Of a stretch of 40,733 bases of DNA, positions 5,254 to 18,332 are shown piece by piece. Source of the stretch: Myxococcales bacterium. Lineage in GTDB: Bacteria > Myxococcota_A > Polyangia > Polyangiales > Polyangiaceae. Position numbers and translations under genes: made by a program. The notes below the pieces were generated by a model. It made no database searches, was not told where the DNA came from, and was given only the letters and a program-made list of their open reading frames with translations. The stretch lies in the NCBI GenBank assembly GCA_025359105.1, contig JANYHK010000125.1, positions 1 through 40,733 of the forward strand, read 5' to 3'. Positions within the stretch are counted from its first letter, which is position 1. The number at the start of each line of letters is the position of its first letter.

Positions 5254-7407
5254 GTGACCGCGAGAACGACAAAGCTCGCGCCCGCCACGCTGGGCGCCGC
5301 GCTCGTCGCCCTCGCGGCGTGCGCCGTCGACGCGCGTCCGCCGCGGCCGCCCCCACGCCCTCCCGTCTTCGCGGCCGCGCCGCCGCCCTCGCCCAAAATG
5401 GTCGCCGTGGATGGCTCGTACTACGTGCCCGTCGACGCCAACGTGAAGGTCGTCATTCCTCCGAGCGACCTGCCCCTGAGCGACGACCAGATCGCGCGCC
5501 TCGAGGGGGCCGAGGGGCGCTGGGCTCGCTCGCCCGAGCTGGCGCGCGAGCGGGTTCGTCGAGGTGGCTTCGCCGTCCTCACCGGAAACGGGCGGCCACG
5601 CCTGGGCGAGCTCTACGTCGCGCTCAGAGACGCGCGCGTGCCGTTCGTCATCACGATGGACGCGATGATCCAGGTCGCCCACTTTGCGATCGATCGCATG
5701 CTCGCGGAGGCCGAGAGCAAGACGATGACGCCCGCGCTCATGGCGCTGCTCACCCGCGTGGGTCGGCGTCTCGACGCGGAGAGCGCGAAGGTGACGACCG
5801 ATCTCGACGTGGCCTACGACGCCGCGCGCGGGCTCGTCGGCGTCGGACGCGCGCTCGTCGATCCGACGTGGGAGCCCGCGCCCGATCTCGCCCAGGCCAT
5901 CTCGGCGGACGTGCGCGCCGTCGCGAACGGTGGGGCCAGTGTGCAGGTGAGCGCGTCGCTCGGCGTTCCGATCGACTTCGCGCTCCTTGCGCCACAAGGC
6001 GCGCTCGCGGCGGGCGACACGCAGCTCGGCGCGTACCGCGCGGCCGCGTGGCTCGGCGCCGCTCCACTGGCCCTCGCGTCTCGCGCCGACGCGGAAGGGG
6101 GCACCGGTGACGTGTACCAGGCGAGGAGCCGCACCCGCGCCGCGCTTCTCCTCGCGCGTCTTCTCCAGCCCGACGTCGACCCCACCGCCGCAGAGGCGTT
6201 CGACGCGATCGCCCGGCCGCTCGCGCTCCTGCGCGGTCCTTCCGACGATCTCTCGCCGCGCGAGTTGCTCGCGCTCGCGAAGGTCGCCAAGGTCGACGTC
6301 CGCTCCGTCGAGGCAGTGCAGAACGTCAGCCGCATCGACAAGGTGCGTCGTGCGGCGACCAGGGCGCGTCAGGCTCGCATCCTCGACGGCGTCCCCGGCG
6401 TGCAGGTGCGGCTGCTCGGGGGCGCGGCGGCCCCCGACGCCGAGGTCTTGCAGGCGTTCGTCGGCTCGGCGGCGGCCGCGCACACGTTACCGGGCGGCCT
6501 CGATCTCGCGACGTGGCTCGGGGCCAGTGAGGCGCGCTCGATCGTGCGGGAGGTCGAGCCGGACGAGTCGCCGGAGTACGACGCGGTCCTCGCCGCGCAG
6601 CTCCAGCGCCGTCCTCCGGAGGCGGACAGGCACGGTTCTCTCGTATGGACGGGCCTCGGCGCCCTCTCGAGCTACCTCGGCGCGTCGACGGCGGACGGCG
6701 CGCTCCCGGCGGCATCGACGTGGGCGTGGCGGCGTCGCAAGGTCGAGGTCGCGCTCGGCGGATGGGCGACCTTGCGCCACGACGCGGTGCCGTTCAGCCG
6801 GCTCCCGTCGCCGAAATCCCTCCCGGCGGCGCCGCCTACGAGCAAGGTCGCGCCGGCGATCGGCTTCGTCGAGCCGCATCCCGACGCGATCGCCCGGCTC
6901 GTTGCCCTCGTCGAGCAAGCGGCGCGCGGGCTCGTGGCGGTGGGGGCCATCGAGCGCCCGCCGGCCGGCTCGGTGGCGCTCCTTGCGCTCGATCTGCTCC
7001 GGGCGTGCCTCGCGGTCGCGCTGCGCGAGGCCAACGACGAGCCCCTCGAGGCCGAGCAAGCGCAGGCGCTCGCCGAGATGCCGGGCAGGCTCCTCGAGTT
7101 CGAGGCGCGGCTCGCCCCTTCGCGCGGCGGCGACCGCACGCTCGTCGCCGGCGTTCATGAGGACCGCTCCGGCGCCTTGCGCGTCGTCGAGGTCGCGACG
7201 GGCGTAGTCGACGAGATGTTCCTCGTCGTCCGAGAGCCGCGGACGGGGCGCCTCGTGCTCACCGTCGGCGCCTCGCTCGCCGCCCACGAGTGGATCGAGC
7301 CTGGCCCGCCGATCACGGACTCGGCGTACCGCGCCCGGCTGGGCGCCCGGCCGCTCCTGCGCGCGTCGTGGACGTCCCCCTACGTCGTCGGGCCCGTGAC
7401 GAACTGA
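5254..7407 (+). CDS. DUF3160 domain lipoprotein
   Basis: 717 aa. The signal peptide ends in LAAC with the lipidated Cys at 23, then a proline-rich linker (28-50). The body is the DUF3160 family, extracytoplasmic proteins of unknown function found in Myxococcota and others. Landmarks: the nGF-type stretch RRGGFAVLTGNGRP, then VPFVITMDAMIQVAHFAID (about 130-148), the GFVEPHPDAIARL segment in the last third, and the C-terminal VAGVHEDRSGALRVVEVATG followed by VGASLAAHEW. The GTG at 5254 is preferred because the signal peptide starts there and a TAGCTT element lies 10 nt upstream; the frame stays open upstream but reads low-complexity sequence antisense to the small membrane protein. The next gene starts 17 nt after the stop, with its own -10 element. 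Confidence 0.85.
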   Translation: MTARTTKLAPATLGAALVALAACAVDARPPRPPPRPPVFAAAPPPSPKMVAVDGSYYVPVDANVKVVIPPSDLPLSDDQIARLEGAEGRWARSPELARERVRRGGFAVLTGNGRPRLGELYVALRDARVPFVITMDAMIQVAHFAIDRMLAEAESKTMTPALMALLTRVGRRLDAESAKVTTDLDVAYDAARGLVGVGRALVDPTWEPAPDLAQAISADVRAVANGGASVQVSASLGVPIDFALLAPQGALAAGDTQLGAYRAAAWLGAAPLALASRADAEGGTGDVYQARSRTRAALLLARLLQPDVDPTAAEAFDAIARPLALLRGPSDDLSPRELLALAKVAKVDVRSVEAVQNVSRIDKVRRAATRARQARILDGVPGVQVRLLGGAAAPDAEVLQAFVGSAAAAHTLPGGLDLATWLGASEARSIVREVEPDESPEYDAVLAAQLQRRPPEADRHGSLVWTGLGALSSYLGASTADGALPAASTWAWRRRKVEVALGGWATLRHDAVPFSRLPSPKSLPAAPPTSKVAPAIGFVEPHPDAIARLVALVEQAARGLVAVGAIERPPAGSVALLALDLLRACLAVALREANDEPLEAEQAQALAEMPGRLLEFEARLAPSRGGDRTLVAGVHEDRSGALRVVEVATGVVDEMFLVVREPRTGRLVLTVGASLAAHEWIEPGPPITDSAYRARLGARPLLRASWTSPYVVGPVTN

Positions 7408-7409
7408 GC

Positions 7410-7415
7410 TACACT
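7410..7415 (+). promoter_or_regulatory. -10 element TACACT at near-leaderless spacing
   Basis: Ends 9 nt before ATG 7425 and starts 3 nt after the DUF3160 stop codon. No Shine-Dalgarno is visible. Confidence 0.55.
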
Positions 7416-7424
7416 GGCCCGGCT

Positions 7425-8591
7425 ATGCCGGAAGTCGTCGACGTCCTCATCGTGGGCGGTGGCCCCGCGGGGCTCGTGACCGGGCTCGCCCTGCTGACAG
7501 CCGAGCCCCACCTGAAGGGGCGCGTCGTCCTCCTGGAGAAGGCCCACTACCCGCGCGAGAAGCCATGCGCGGGCGCGATCGGTGGCCGCGGCCTCCGCAT
7601 CCTCGAGCGCCTCGACGCCGTCCCGGCCGTGCCTAGCGTCCCCATCACCACGATGTCGTTCCGCGCGTCGCTCGGCGAGGTCGCCTCCCAGGTCGGTGAC
7701 ATCGGCCGTGTCGTGCGTCGCATCGAGTTCGATCACGCGCTCGCCGAGATCGCCCGCGCGCGCGGTCTGCGCATCGTCGAAGGAGCCAAGGTCGACGCTG
7801 TGCAGGTCGCGGGCGGTCGCGCGCTCATCACGGCCGGCGGCGCGTCGTACGACGCCAAGATCGTCGTAGGCGCCGACGGCGTCGGCAGCGCGGTGCGCAA
7901 GGCGATGGGTCTCGGCGCCGGGACCATGCGGGCGCAGGTGCTCGAGCTCGACACGGAGATGGTCGCGGCGGAGAGGACGCGGAGCGCCCTGCACTTCGAC
8001 GCGACCGACCGCGGCCTCACCGGCTACTACTGGGATTTCCCGACGATCGTCGACGGTCGCGAGCTCATGTGCCGCGGCATCTACCATCTTCGGCTCGCCG
8101 ACGACGACGTCGATCTCGCCGCGCGGCTCGGCACGTACCTCGGCACGCTGGGCCTCGACATCTCCTCTTACAAACAAAAGCGCTACGCCGAGCGCGGCCT
8201 CGATTTCACCGAGGGCTTGTCGCTTGGTCCGCTCATGCTCACCGGTGAGGCCGCTGGAATCGATCCGATCACGGGCGAGGGGATCGCGCAGGCCATCGAG
8301 TACGGCGCGCTCGCCGGCGAGTTCGTCCGAAAGGTGCTCCACAGGCGGGAGGAGCTCGAGCGCTGGACCCGCACCGTGCACCGCTCACGGCTAGGCGTCG
8401 ACCTGCGCGTCCGCCGCCGCCTCGTGCGATCGTTCTTCGGCGCCCAGCGCGCGTCGATGGAACGGCTCCTGCTCGATCCGGTGTCGCTACGTTGTGGGGG
8501 CCGCCACTTCGGCGCGCTCCGTCACGATCCTGCCGAAGTCGCGCGCTCGATGGTGCGCATCGGCGTGACGTGGCTCGGCAGCTTCGCCTGA
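7425..8591 (+). CDS. FAD-dependent oxidoreductase, geranylgeranyl reductase family
   Basis: 388 aa. The N-terminal dinucleotide-binding fold has GGGPAG (11-16), then the family-typical YPREKPCAGAIGGRGL (42-57), the second FAD motif VVGADGVGSAVR (147-158), and the FAD-phosphate segment GEAAGIDPITGEGIAQAIEYG (274-294). Members reduce polyprenyl chains or act as flavin monooxygenase-like enzymes in lipid, quinone or secondary metabolism; the substrate cannot be read from sequence. KPCAG and the PxxGEG pattern place it with the geranylgeranyl reductase group rather than the UbiH hydroxylases. ATG at 7425. It is convergent with the downstream kinase (stops 3 nt apart). Its own -10 element suggests independent transcription. 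Confidence 0.88.
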   Translation: MPEVVDVLIVGGGPAGLVTGLALLTAEPHLKGRVVLLEKAHYPREKPCAGAIGGRGLRILERLDAVPAVPSVPITTMSFRASLGEVASQVGDIGRVVRRIEFDHALAEIARARGLRIVEGAKVDAVQVAGGRALITAGGASYDAKIVVGADGVGSAVRKAMGLGAGTMRAQVLELDTEMVAAERTRSALHFDATDRGLTGYYWDFPTIVDGRELMCRGIYHLRLADDDVDLAARLGTYLGTLGLDISSYKQKRYAERGLDFTEGLSLGPLMLTGEAAGIDPITGEGIAQAIEYGALAGEFVRKVLHRREELERWTRTVHRSRLGVDLRVRRRLVRSFFGAQRASMERLLLDPVSLRCGGRHFGALRHDPAEVARSMVRIGVTWLGSFA

Positions 8592-8594
8592 GGG

Positions 8595-10286
8595 TCAGCC
8601 CGCCGCGCGGAGCTCCGCGGCCGACCATGGGTATTTGGCGACCATCCTCCGCCCGCGCTCGCGTGTCTTCGGATCGAGGTCCCCTTTCGCCGCGAGCCGG
8701 AACGCCTCGGCGAGCTCCTCCGCCTTCTGGAACCGATCCGCCGGCGCCTTCGCCATCGCGATCGCGAGGACGAGCTCCACGTCCGCAGGGAGCCGGACGA
8801 TGGCGCCCGGCTGCGGCGGCGGCGTGTGCACGACGTTGTAAAGGACGCCCGCGATGTCGTCCCCCACGAACGCCGGTTTGCCCGTCAGCGCGCGGTAGAT
8901 GACGTTCGCGAGCGCGTAGAGGTCGGTGCGGTGATCGACCGATTCGAGACGCACCTGCTCGGGCGCCATGTACGACGGCGTCCCGACGAGCGCGCCGTGC
9001 GTCATCGTGCTCCCCGCCGCTTCGTAGCGCGACACGCCGAAGTCGAGCACCTTCCACACACGCGGGTCCCCCTCGTGTAGGACGAGGTTGTGCGGCTTGA
9101 GGTCGCGGTGGACGATGCCGGCCTCGCGGATCGCGACGAGCGCCTTCGCCGCGTGCTCGACGAGCTCCGCCACGCGCCCCAGCGGGAGCCGAGTCGACTT
9201 GCGGAGATGCCACGCGAGATCGTGCCCCAGGAGGAGCTCCATCGCGACGTAGGGGAGCCCCGACGGGCTGAGCCCGGCCTGCAGCACGCGCGCGACGAAC
9301 GGCGACGCGACCTTCTCCGCGATCTCCGCCTCGCGCACGAAGCGCTTCACCTGGTCCGCGTCGCTCAGGATCATCGGGTGCAGCAACTTCACTGCCGCGA
9401 GCGCGCCGGTCTCCAGGTTCTCCGCGCGGTACACCTCCCCCATCCCCCCGCGGCCGACCACTTCGCCAAGCGTGTATCCTGCAAGCGTTTCCCCGGTGTA
9501 CCGGCCTTCGCCGGGGCGCTGGGCGCGATCGAGCTCGCCGCGGGCTTCGACCAGTAGCGCGTCTCGCTGCTGGATCTGCCGCGTCGCCCGCTCGACGCGC
9601 GCGATGGCCGCCTGCGTGGCGCGTCGGCTGGAGCGCGCGAGGAAGAACGTCGTCACGAAGACGACCTGCGTCATGACGACGAAGAACCACCGCCACGCCG
9701 CCGGGAGGTGACTGATCGGCATCGGCCCGAGGTCGGGCAGGATGCCGGTGACGACACCGACCGAAAGGGTCGCGTAGAAGACGGCGCCGACGATGTACGT
9801 CGTGGTCGCCGCGCGCGGGCTCTCGGACAGGCCGAAGAAGTACACGCCGAGCGGAAGCACCATCGCGGCCGCGGTGAAGAGACCGAAGTAGAAGAGGGCG
9901 AGCTCGCCGGTGATCCCGAACACGACGCCGAGCAGCGTGGCGAGGCGCGCCGTGTAACGCGACTCGTTCTTCAGCATGCGCACGACGACGATGCCGATGA
10001 TCACGACCGTCCCGCAGAGCGACATCGCGAGCGCGCGAAGCAGCGGCGGCCCGGGCACGAAGGGCATGAACGCCGCCGCCACCAGCGTCATGCCGGCGGT
10101 GAGCGCGAAGAACGCGCGCGCGCGCGCCGCCTGCTCCGAGTGCATGACGACCGAGGCCGCCATCGAGAGACCGACGGTCGGGAGCGGCCCGGAACCGGCC
10201 GCGGAGGGAGGCGTGCCTGCCATCGTGGGCGAGTCGAGTGCGGCCGGCGTCGCCGCGAGGGTCTTCGCGTCCTGATCCTCCGTCAT
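8595..10286 (-). CDS. Ser/Thr protein kinase with N-terminal six-helix membrane domain
   Basis: 563 aa. Unlike most PknB-type kinases, the membrane part comes first: about six hydrophobic helices (roughly 58-77, 86-104, 116-134, 137-152, 165-183, 199-217), then a basic coiled-coil-like linker (218-255) and a C-terminal kinase domain (about 270-535). Kinase motifs are complete: the Gly-rich loop GRGGMGEVY (278-286), catalytic Lys 300, HRDLKPHN (393-400), DFG (415-417) and APEQ (441-444), so it should be active. The membrane module resembles multi-pass sensor domains and may detect a membrane or lipid signal; that is inference. I chose ATG at 10286 because a TACTCT element ends 10 nt upstream; GTG at 10292 is too close to it. 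A second kinase gene ends 31 nt upstream on the same strand. Confidence 0.92.
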   Translation of the reverse strand: MTEDQDAKTLAATPAALDSPTMAGTPPSAAGSGPLPTVGLSMAASVVMHSEQAARARAFFALTAGMTLVAAAFMPFVPGPPLLRALAMSLCGTVVIIGIVVVRMLKNESRYTARLATLLGVVFGITGELALFYFGLFTAAAMVLPLGVYFFGLSESPRAATTTYIVGAVFYATLSVGVVTGILPDLGPMPISHLPAAWRWFFVVMTQVVFVTTFFLARSSRRATQAAIARVERATRQIQQRDALLVEARGELDRAQRPGEGRYTGETLAGYTLGEVVGRGGMGEVYRAENLETGALAAVKLLHPMILSDADQVKRFVREAEIAEKVASPFVARVLQAGLSPSGLPYVAMELLLGHDLAWHLRKSTRLPLGRVAELVEHAAKALVAIREAGIVHRDLKPHNLVLHEGDPRVWKVLDFGVSRYEAAGSTMTHGALVGTPSYMAPEQVRLESVDHRTDLYALANVIYRALTGKPAFVGDDIAGVLYNVVHTPPPQPGAIVRLPADVELVLAIAMAKAPADRFQKAEELAEAFRLAAKGDLDPKTRERGRRMVAKYPWSAAELRAAG

Positions 10287-10296
10287 ACCCACCTGG

Positions 10297-10302
10297 AGAG
10301 TA
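10297..10302 (-). promoter_or_regulatory. -10 element TACTCT at near-leaderless spacing
   Basis: Reads TACTCT on the minus strand, 10 nt before ATG 10286. An AGG within the gap could also serve as a weak Shine-Dalgarno. Confidence 0.5.
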
Positions 10303-10317
10303 GCAGCTTCGGCCGGG

Positions 10318-11802
<1,485 letters not shown>

Positions 11803-11814
11803 CGTCGGGGCGCC

Positions 11815-11820
11815 AGTCTA
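11815..11820 (-). promoter_or_regulatory. -10 element TAGACT at near-leaderless spacing
   Basis: Reads GCTAGACT on the minus strand and ends 12 nt before ATG 11802 of the kinase. The gap has no Shine-Dalgarno. Confidence 0.5.
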
Positions 11821-11921
11821 GCCCCATCCGCCCGCGCCGCCTGCGTCGGCGAAGGCGGCGGCGGCCTCGCAGCGCCAGCGGCGCCAGCGACGCCAAAGGG
11901 CCACCCCGGCGGGTGCATCGC

Positions 11922-11949
11922 TTGCGTTTGTCCCGATCCACTGTAAGAA
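11922..11949 (+). promoter_or_regulatory. Candidate promoter TTGCGT-16-TAAGAA for the radical SAM gene
   Basis: TTGCGT at 11922-11927 and TAAGAA at 11944-11949, 16 bp apart. The start codon follows 14 nt later with a GAGG Shine-Dalgarno at 11953-11956, so this gene seems to have a short conventional leader. Confidence 0.4.
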
Positions 11950-11963
11950 CCCGAGGTTCCGCC

Positions 11964-14861
<2,898 letters not shown>

Positions 14862-15422
14862 GTCCGCTCGTCCGGAAGAACGTCCGCGCCGCGCGCACCG
14901 CCGCCGCGTCGCGCGTGGCGTCGCCCGGCCGGTTGCCGTGCCCGACGAGCGCGCCGGCGAAGCGCATGTGCATGTACTCTGCAGTCAACTCGAGGGTGCG
15001 GAGGAGCGGACCGCTGCTCGCGTCTTCCCCCGGCTCGTCGGAGTTCACGGTGATGACCCAGAGCGCGCGCCCCTTCAGCGCGTTCTTGAAGTCGAGAGCG
15101 GGCACCCGCATCCACGCGCTCCAGTGATCGAGGTAGAGCTTCACGGACGCGGGGAGGCTGTACCAATACGTGGGCGTCGCGAAGACCAGATCGGTCGCCC
15201 ACATCGTGGCGTCGAGGAGCGTCTTGGCGTGGCCGGTGGGGGCGGGGTACTCGCCGGCGCCTTCGTGACGCACGTCGACGAACGGGGGAAGCGGCAGGTC
15301 GCGGAGCCGCAGCCATCGTACCTCCGCCCCGTCGGGCAGCCCTTCGATCGCGTGTTTGGCGAGGACCTCGGAGTTGCCGCCGTCGCGTGTGCTGCCGAGG
15401 ACGATGCTGAAGCGTCGGTTCA

Positions 15423-16541
15423 TCAGAAGGATCTTCGCACGAGCGTGCCGCCTTCGCCTGCTGCATAAACGAGCTCGCCGGAGCCGGCCACGCAGAGCAG
15501 ATCTCCGGTGGTGTGTGCTTCCTCGACGCGCCAGAGGCCTGCGCCGGCGGAGCGGAGGATCGTCCCGGCGGCTCCGACCGCGTAGATCGCGAGGCCGTCG
15601 CCGGCGACGGCGTGGAGATCGTGGAGCGTCCCGCTCGCCTCGCGCACCCAGCCGTCGCGCGCTCGCCGCACGATCGCGCCGCCTTTGCCGACCGCGTAGA
15701 CGACGCCGTCCTGCGCGGTCGCGGCGAGGAGATCGGCCGCGATGCCGCTCGACTCCTCCACCCACGTGGAGCCTCCGGGCCGCTGCACCAGGATCGTGCC
15801 GCTCGCGCCGACCGCGTAGACGCCGTCGGTGGTGCGCGCGACGCCGTTCAGATCGCGCGTGGTGCCGCTCTCCTCCGGGACCCACCGCCCGCGCTCGCGC
15901 CGGAGGATCGTTCCGGAGGCGCCGACCGCCCAGGCGTCCTCGCCCGCCGCAAAGACCCCACGCAGCTCGCGCGCGCCGACCCGTGGGAGGGTCTCCGCGG
16001 TCCACGCCCGGCCGCTGCCCTCCGCGAGGATCGCGCCGCGCTCACCGACGGCGTACATCCGTCCGCGCTGCCCGCCACCGATGCCGTGGATCGTCGGCCA
16101 GTGCGCAGGGATGGCGTCGTCGCCTTCGCCGTCGTCGGGGCCGCCGCCGAAGCGGAGGAGCGACCCTTCGCCACCGAGGAGCACGCTCCCTGACGCCGAG
16201 CCGGCGGCCGTGCTTTCGGCCACAGCGGCGCGGAGCGTTCGCGCGCTCGTGGTGAGCGGTCGCCATTGCGCGTCGCTGCGGCTCTGCACGGCGAGGGTCG
16301 GCACCGCCGTGCGGGCGCTCGTCATGGGGAGGCGCGCGGCGACGATGCCTGTCACGGTCGCTGCGCATACGACGCCTAGCGCCAGAGCGAGCGTCGGCCG
16401 GGCTGGCCTCACGGGCGGCCGAGAGGTCGCACCGTGGCGGGCGTCGGCGAGCGCCGCGCGCAGCTCCGCGTTCTCGCGCTCGAGCTGGGCGACGCGCTGG
16501 AAGGCTGCTTCTTCTTCGTCTCGAAACGGAGACCGCGCCAC
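15423..16541 (-). CDS. Membrane-anchored beta-propeller-like protein with VGxxGTIL repeats
   Basis: 372 aa. The N-terminus has a charged coiled-coil (8-35), a Pro/Arg-rich linker and one TM helix (49-69). The remainder outside the membrane contains at least six copies of a roughly 42-residue unit with the core YAVGxxGTILRR (variants YAVGERGAIL, WAVGASGTIL, YAVGKGGAIV, YAAGEGGTLV). This looks like the blades of a BNR/photosynthesis-system-II-stability-type propeller. Such domains bind proteins or glycans; the ligand is unknown. The GTG at 16541 is supported by TACGCT ending 6 nt upstream. It is coupled to the FMN reductase by a TGATG overlap and diverges from the TSUP transporter. Confidence 0.75.
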   Translation of the reverse strand: MARSPFRDEEEAAFQRVAQLERENAELRAALADARHGATSRPPVRPARPTLALALGVVCAATVTGIVAARLPMTSARTAVPTLAVQSRSDAQWRPLTTSARTLRAAVAESTAAGSASGSVLLGGEGSLLRFGGGPDDGEGDDAIPAHWPTIHGIGGGQRGRMYAVGERGAILAEGSGRAWTAETLPRVGARELRGVFAAGEDAWAVGASGTILRRERGRWVPEESGTTRDLNGVARTTDGVYAVGASGTILVQRPGGSTWVEESSGIAADLLAATAQDGVVYAVGKGGAIVRRARDGWVREASGTLHDLHAVAGDGLAIYAVGAAGTILRSAGAGLWRVEEAHTTGDLLCVAGSGELVYAAGEGGTLVRRSF

Positions 16542-16547
16542 CCTCCG

Positions 16548-16553
16548 AGCGTA
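16548..16553 (-). promoter_or_regulatory. -10 element TACGCT at leaderless spacing
   Basis: On the minus strand it reads GCTACGCT, 6 nt before GTG 16541. The 6-nt gap is CGGAGG, too close to the start to serve as a normal Shine-Dalgarno. Confidence 0.5.
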
Positions 16554-16567
16554 GCACCGCGCCGTGG

Positions 16568-16573
16568 TAGCGT
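16568..16573 (+). promoter_or_regulatory. -10 element TAGCGT at leaderless spacing
   Basis: GGTAGCGT ends 6 nt before GTG 16580. Only 14 bp separate it from the divergent -10 at 16548-16553, so the two promoters must overlap. Confidence 0.55.
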
Positions 16574-16579
16574 CGCGCC

Positions 16580-17347
16580 GTGCCCGTCCCCATTGTCGAG
16601 CCCCCGACACTGGCCGTCCTCGCCCTCGTCAGCTTCTTCGCGGGGCTCGTCGACGCGATCGCCGGCGGGGGAGGGCTGCTCACGGTGCCCGCCCTCCTTG
16701 CGGCTGGGCTTCCCCCCCACCTCGCGCTCGGGACGAACAAGGGCCAGGCCTCGTTCGGCGCGGTCTCGTCGTTCCTCTCGTTCTGGACGCGCGGCGAGGT
16801 CGATCGCCCGCGCGCACCGCTCGCCTTCTCGGCCGGGTTCGTCGGATCCCTCGGCGGCGCGGCGCTCCTGTTTCTCCTGAGCCCCGAGCGGCTGCGGCCG
16901 ATCGTCCTGGTGCTCCTCGTCGTCGCCGCGGCGATCGTCGGGCTGCGCCGCACCACCCACGCAACCGAGCCCTGGGCCAAACGCCCCCGTCTCGCCCTCG
17001 TGATTCTCGCCGTGTCGCTCGGCGCGTACGACGGATTCTTCGGTCCCGGAACCGGATCCATTCTGATCGTAGGGAACGCGCTCCTGTTCGGCGACAACCT
17101 CACACGCGCGTCCGGCAACGCGAAGGTGGTCAACCTCGCGTCGAACCTGGCCGCCTTGCTCCTCTTTTCAATCGGCGGCACCGTCCTCTGGCACGTCGCT
17201 CTCCCGATGGCCGCGGCCAACACGCTCGGCGCCTTCGTCGGCGCGCGCCTCGCGGTGAAGCGCGGAGACGGTTTCGTGCGCGGGGTGGTGCTCCTCGTCG
17301 TGCTCGCCCTCGTCGTAAAGCTCGCCATCGACCTCGTGCGCCGCTGA
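16580..17347 (+). CDS. TSUP (TauE/SafE) family transporter
   Basis: 255 aa, the usual size. The family carries sulfite, sulfonates, sulfoacetate or related anions across the inner membrane; the substrate here is unknown. There are seven to eight predicted TM helices in two related halves. The family signature appears near the N-terminus (AGLVDAIAGGGGLLTVPALL followed by ALGTNKGQ) and again in mid-protein (LGAYDGFFGPGTGS, then LTRASGNAKVVNLASN). The GTG start at 16580 is supported by TAGCGT 6 nt upstream. The divergent neighbour is the beta-propeller-like protein. Confidence 0.9.
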   Translation: MPVPIVEPPTLAVLALVSFFAGLVDAIAGGGGLLTVPALLAAGLPPHLALGTNKGQASFGAVSSFLSFWTRGEVDRPRAPLAFSAGFVGSLGGAALLFLLSPERLRPIVLVLLVVAAAIVGLRRTTHATEPWAKRPRLALVILAVSLGAYDGFFGPGTGSILIVGNALLFGDNLTRASGNAKVVNLASNLAALLLFSIGGTVLWHVALPMAAANTLGAFVGARLAVKRGDGFVRGVVLLVVLALVVKLAIDLVRR

Positions 17348-17395
17348 CATCGAACCGGCCGAAACGGCGAACCCACGGCGAAGAGAGTGGACCGG

Positions 17396-17426
17396 TTGCA
17401 GCTTTGCCCGGAGACTCCGATACTGT
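17396..17426 (+). promoter_or_regulatory. Promoter TTGCAG-19-TACTGT at near-leaderless spacing
   Basis: TACTGT (17421-17426) ends 9 nt before ATG 17436. TTGCAG (17396-17401) is a fair -35 with a long 19-bp spacer. Confidence 0.5.
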
Positions 17427-17435
17427 CGTCCCACG

Positions 17436-18320
17436 ATGACGGGCCCCCTCACACGCCTCGTCTTCGGCCTCGCAGTGCCGGAGACCCTCACGGCGCCCGA
17501 AGCCGGCGTGGGCCCCCTCATTCGCTGGATCGGCGCGCGCGCCGGCGTCGACCTCGTTCGCTTCCAGGTCCCGTCGTACGAGGCGCTCGTACGCCAGATG
17601 GTCGACGGGGCGCTGCACGTCGCATGGCTTCCGCCGATCGTCTTCGTTCGCCTCGAGCACCAAGGGATCGCGGCGCCGCTCGTGGTGAACCGTCGGCGCC
17701 GCACTGGCGCTGCCGGCTACCAGTCCGTGCTCGTGGTGCCCATCGCCTCGGAGATCGCGTGTCTCGAGGATCTGCGCGGGCGCAGCATCGCGTGGGTTGA
17801 TCCGCTCAGCGCGAGCGGCTACGTCCTCCCGCGCATCCAGCTCGCCGCGCACGGGATCGACCCGCGGACGGCGTTCGCCGAGGAGCGCTTCTACGGCTCG
17901 CACCAGGCCGTGGTGCGCGCGCTCATCGATGGCTCCGCCGACGTCGCCGCAACGTTTGCCGGCCTCGACGACGTCGGCGCCGTCTCGCGCGGCGCGTGGA
18001 CGAACGAGACCGGCGAGTACTCGCCGCTCCGCGTGCTCGCGACCTTCGGAGAGATCCCCGCCGACCTCATCGCCGTCCGCAGTGACGTGGACCCAGAGTT
18101 GAGGAGCGCGCTCACCGCTGCGTTCGTCGACGCCTGCGCCGATCCCGCGATGGCGCCGCTCGTGAAGAGGACGTTCGGCGTGGAGACGTTCGCCCCCGAC
18201 TCGTTCGCGAGCTACGACGGACTGCGCCGCGCGATCGACGCCGCTGCCGCGCGTGGGCTCATGGATCTGGCCGTCGTCAACTCGACGCGCATGCCGACCC
18301 GTCCACCGGTCTCTACCTGA
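17436..18320 (+). CDS. PhnD/PtxB-like substrate-binding protein without signal peptide
   Basis: 294 aa. The fold is that of phosphate/phosphonate ABC transporter binding proteins: an N-terminal strand FGLAVPETL, the hinge region VDGALHVAWLPPIVFVRL (about 65-82), GYQSVLVVPI, LRGRSIAWVDPLSASGY (about 117-133), FYGSHQAVVRALIDGSADVAATF and the terminal FASYDGLRRAID. It starts directly with MTGPLTRLVFGLAVP, with no hydrophobic signal, lipobox or twin-arginine motif, and no permease or ATPase gene is nearby. It may therefore be a cytoplasmic ligand-binding protein rather than a transporter part; that is inference. No upstream in-frame start offers a signal peptide, and the TACTGT element 9 nt before the ATG supports this start. 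Convergent with the S41 protease gene (12-nt gap). Confidence 0.82.
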   Translation: MTGPLTRLVFGLAVPETLTAPEAGVGPLIRWIGARAGVDLVRFQVPSYEALVRQMVDGALHVAWLPPIVFVRLEHQGIAAPLVVNRRRRTGAAGYQSVLVVPIASEIACLEDLRGRSIAWVDPLSASGYVLPRIQLAAHGIDPRTAFAEERFYGSHQAVVRALIDGSADVAATFAGLDDVGAVSRGAWTNETGEYSPLRVLATFGEIPADLIAVRSDVDPELRSALTAAFVDACADPAMAPLVKRTFGVETFAPDSFASYDGLRRAIDAAAARGLMDLAVVNSTRMPTRPPVST

Positions 18321-18332
18321 GCGGAGGACCGT

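Noticed and set aside
4306-6483. Minus-strand reading of queE extended to 725 codons
   Set aside because: The extension is antisense to the DUF3160 gene and QueE has its normal N-terminus at GTG 4962.
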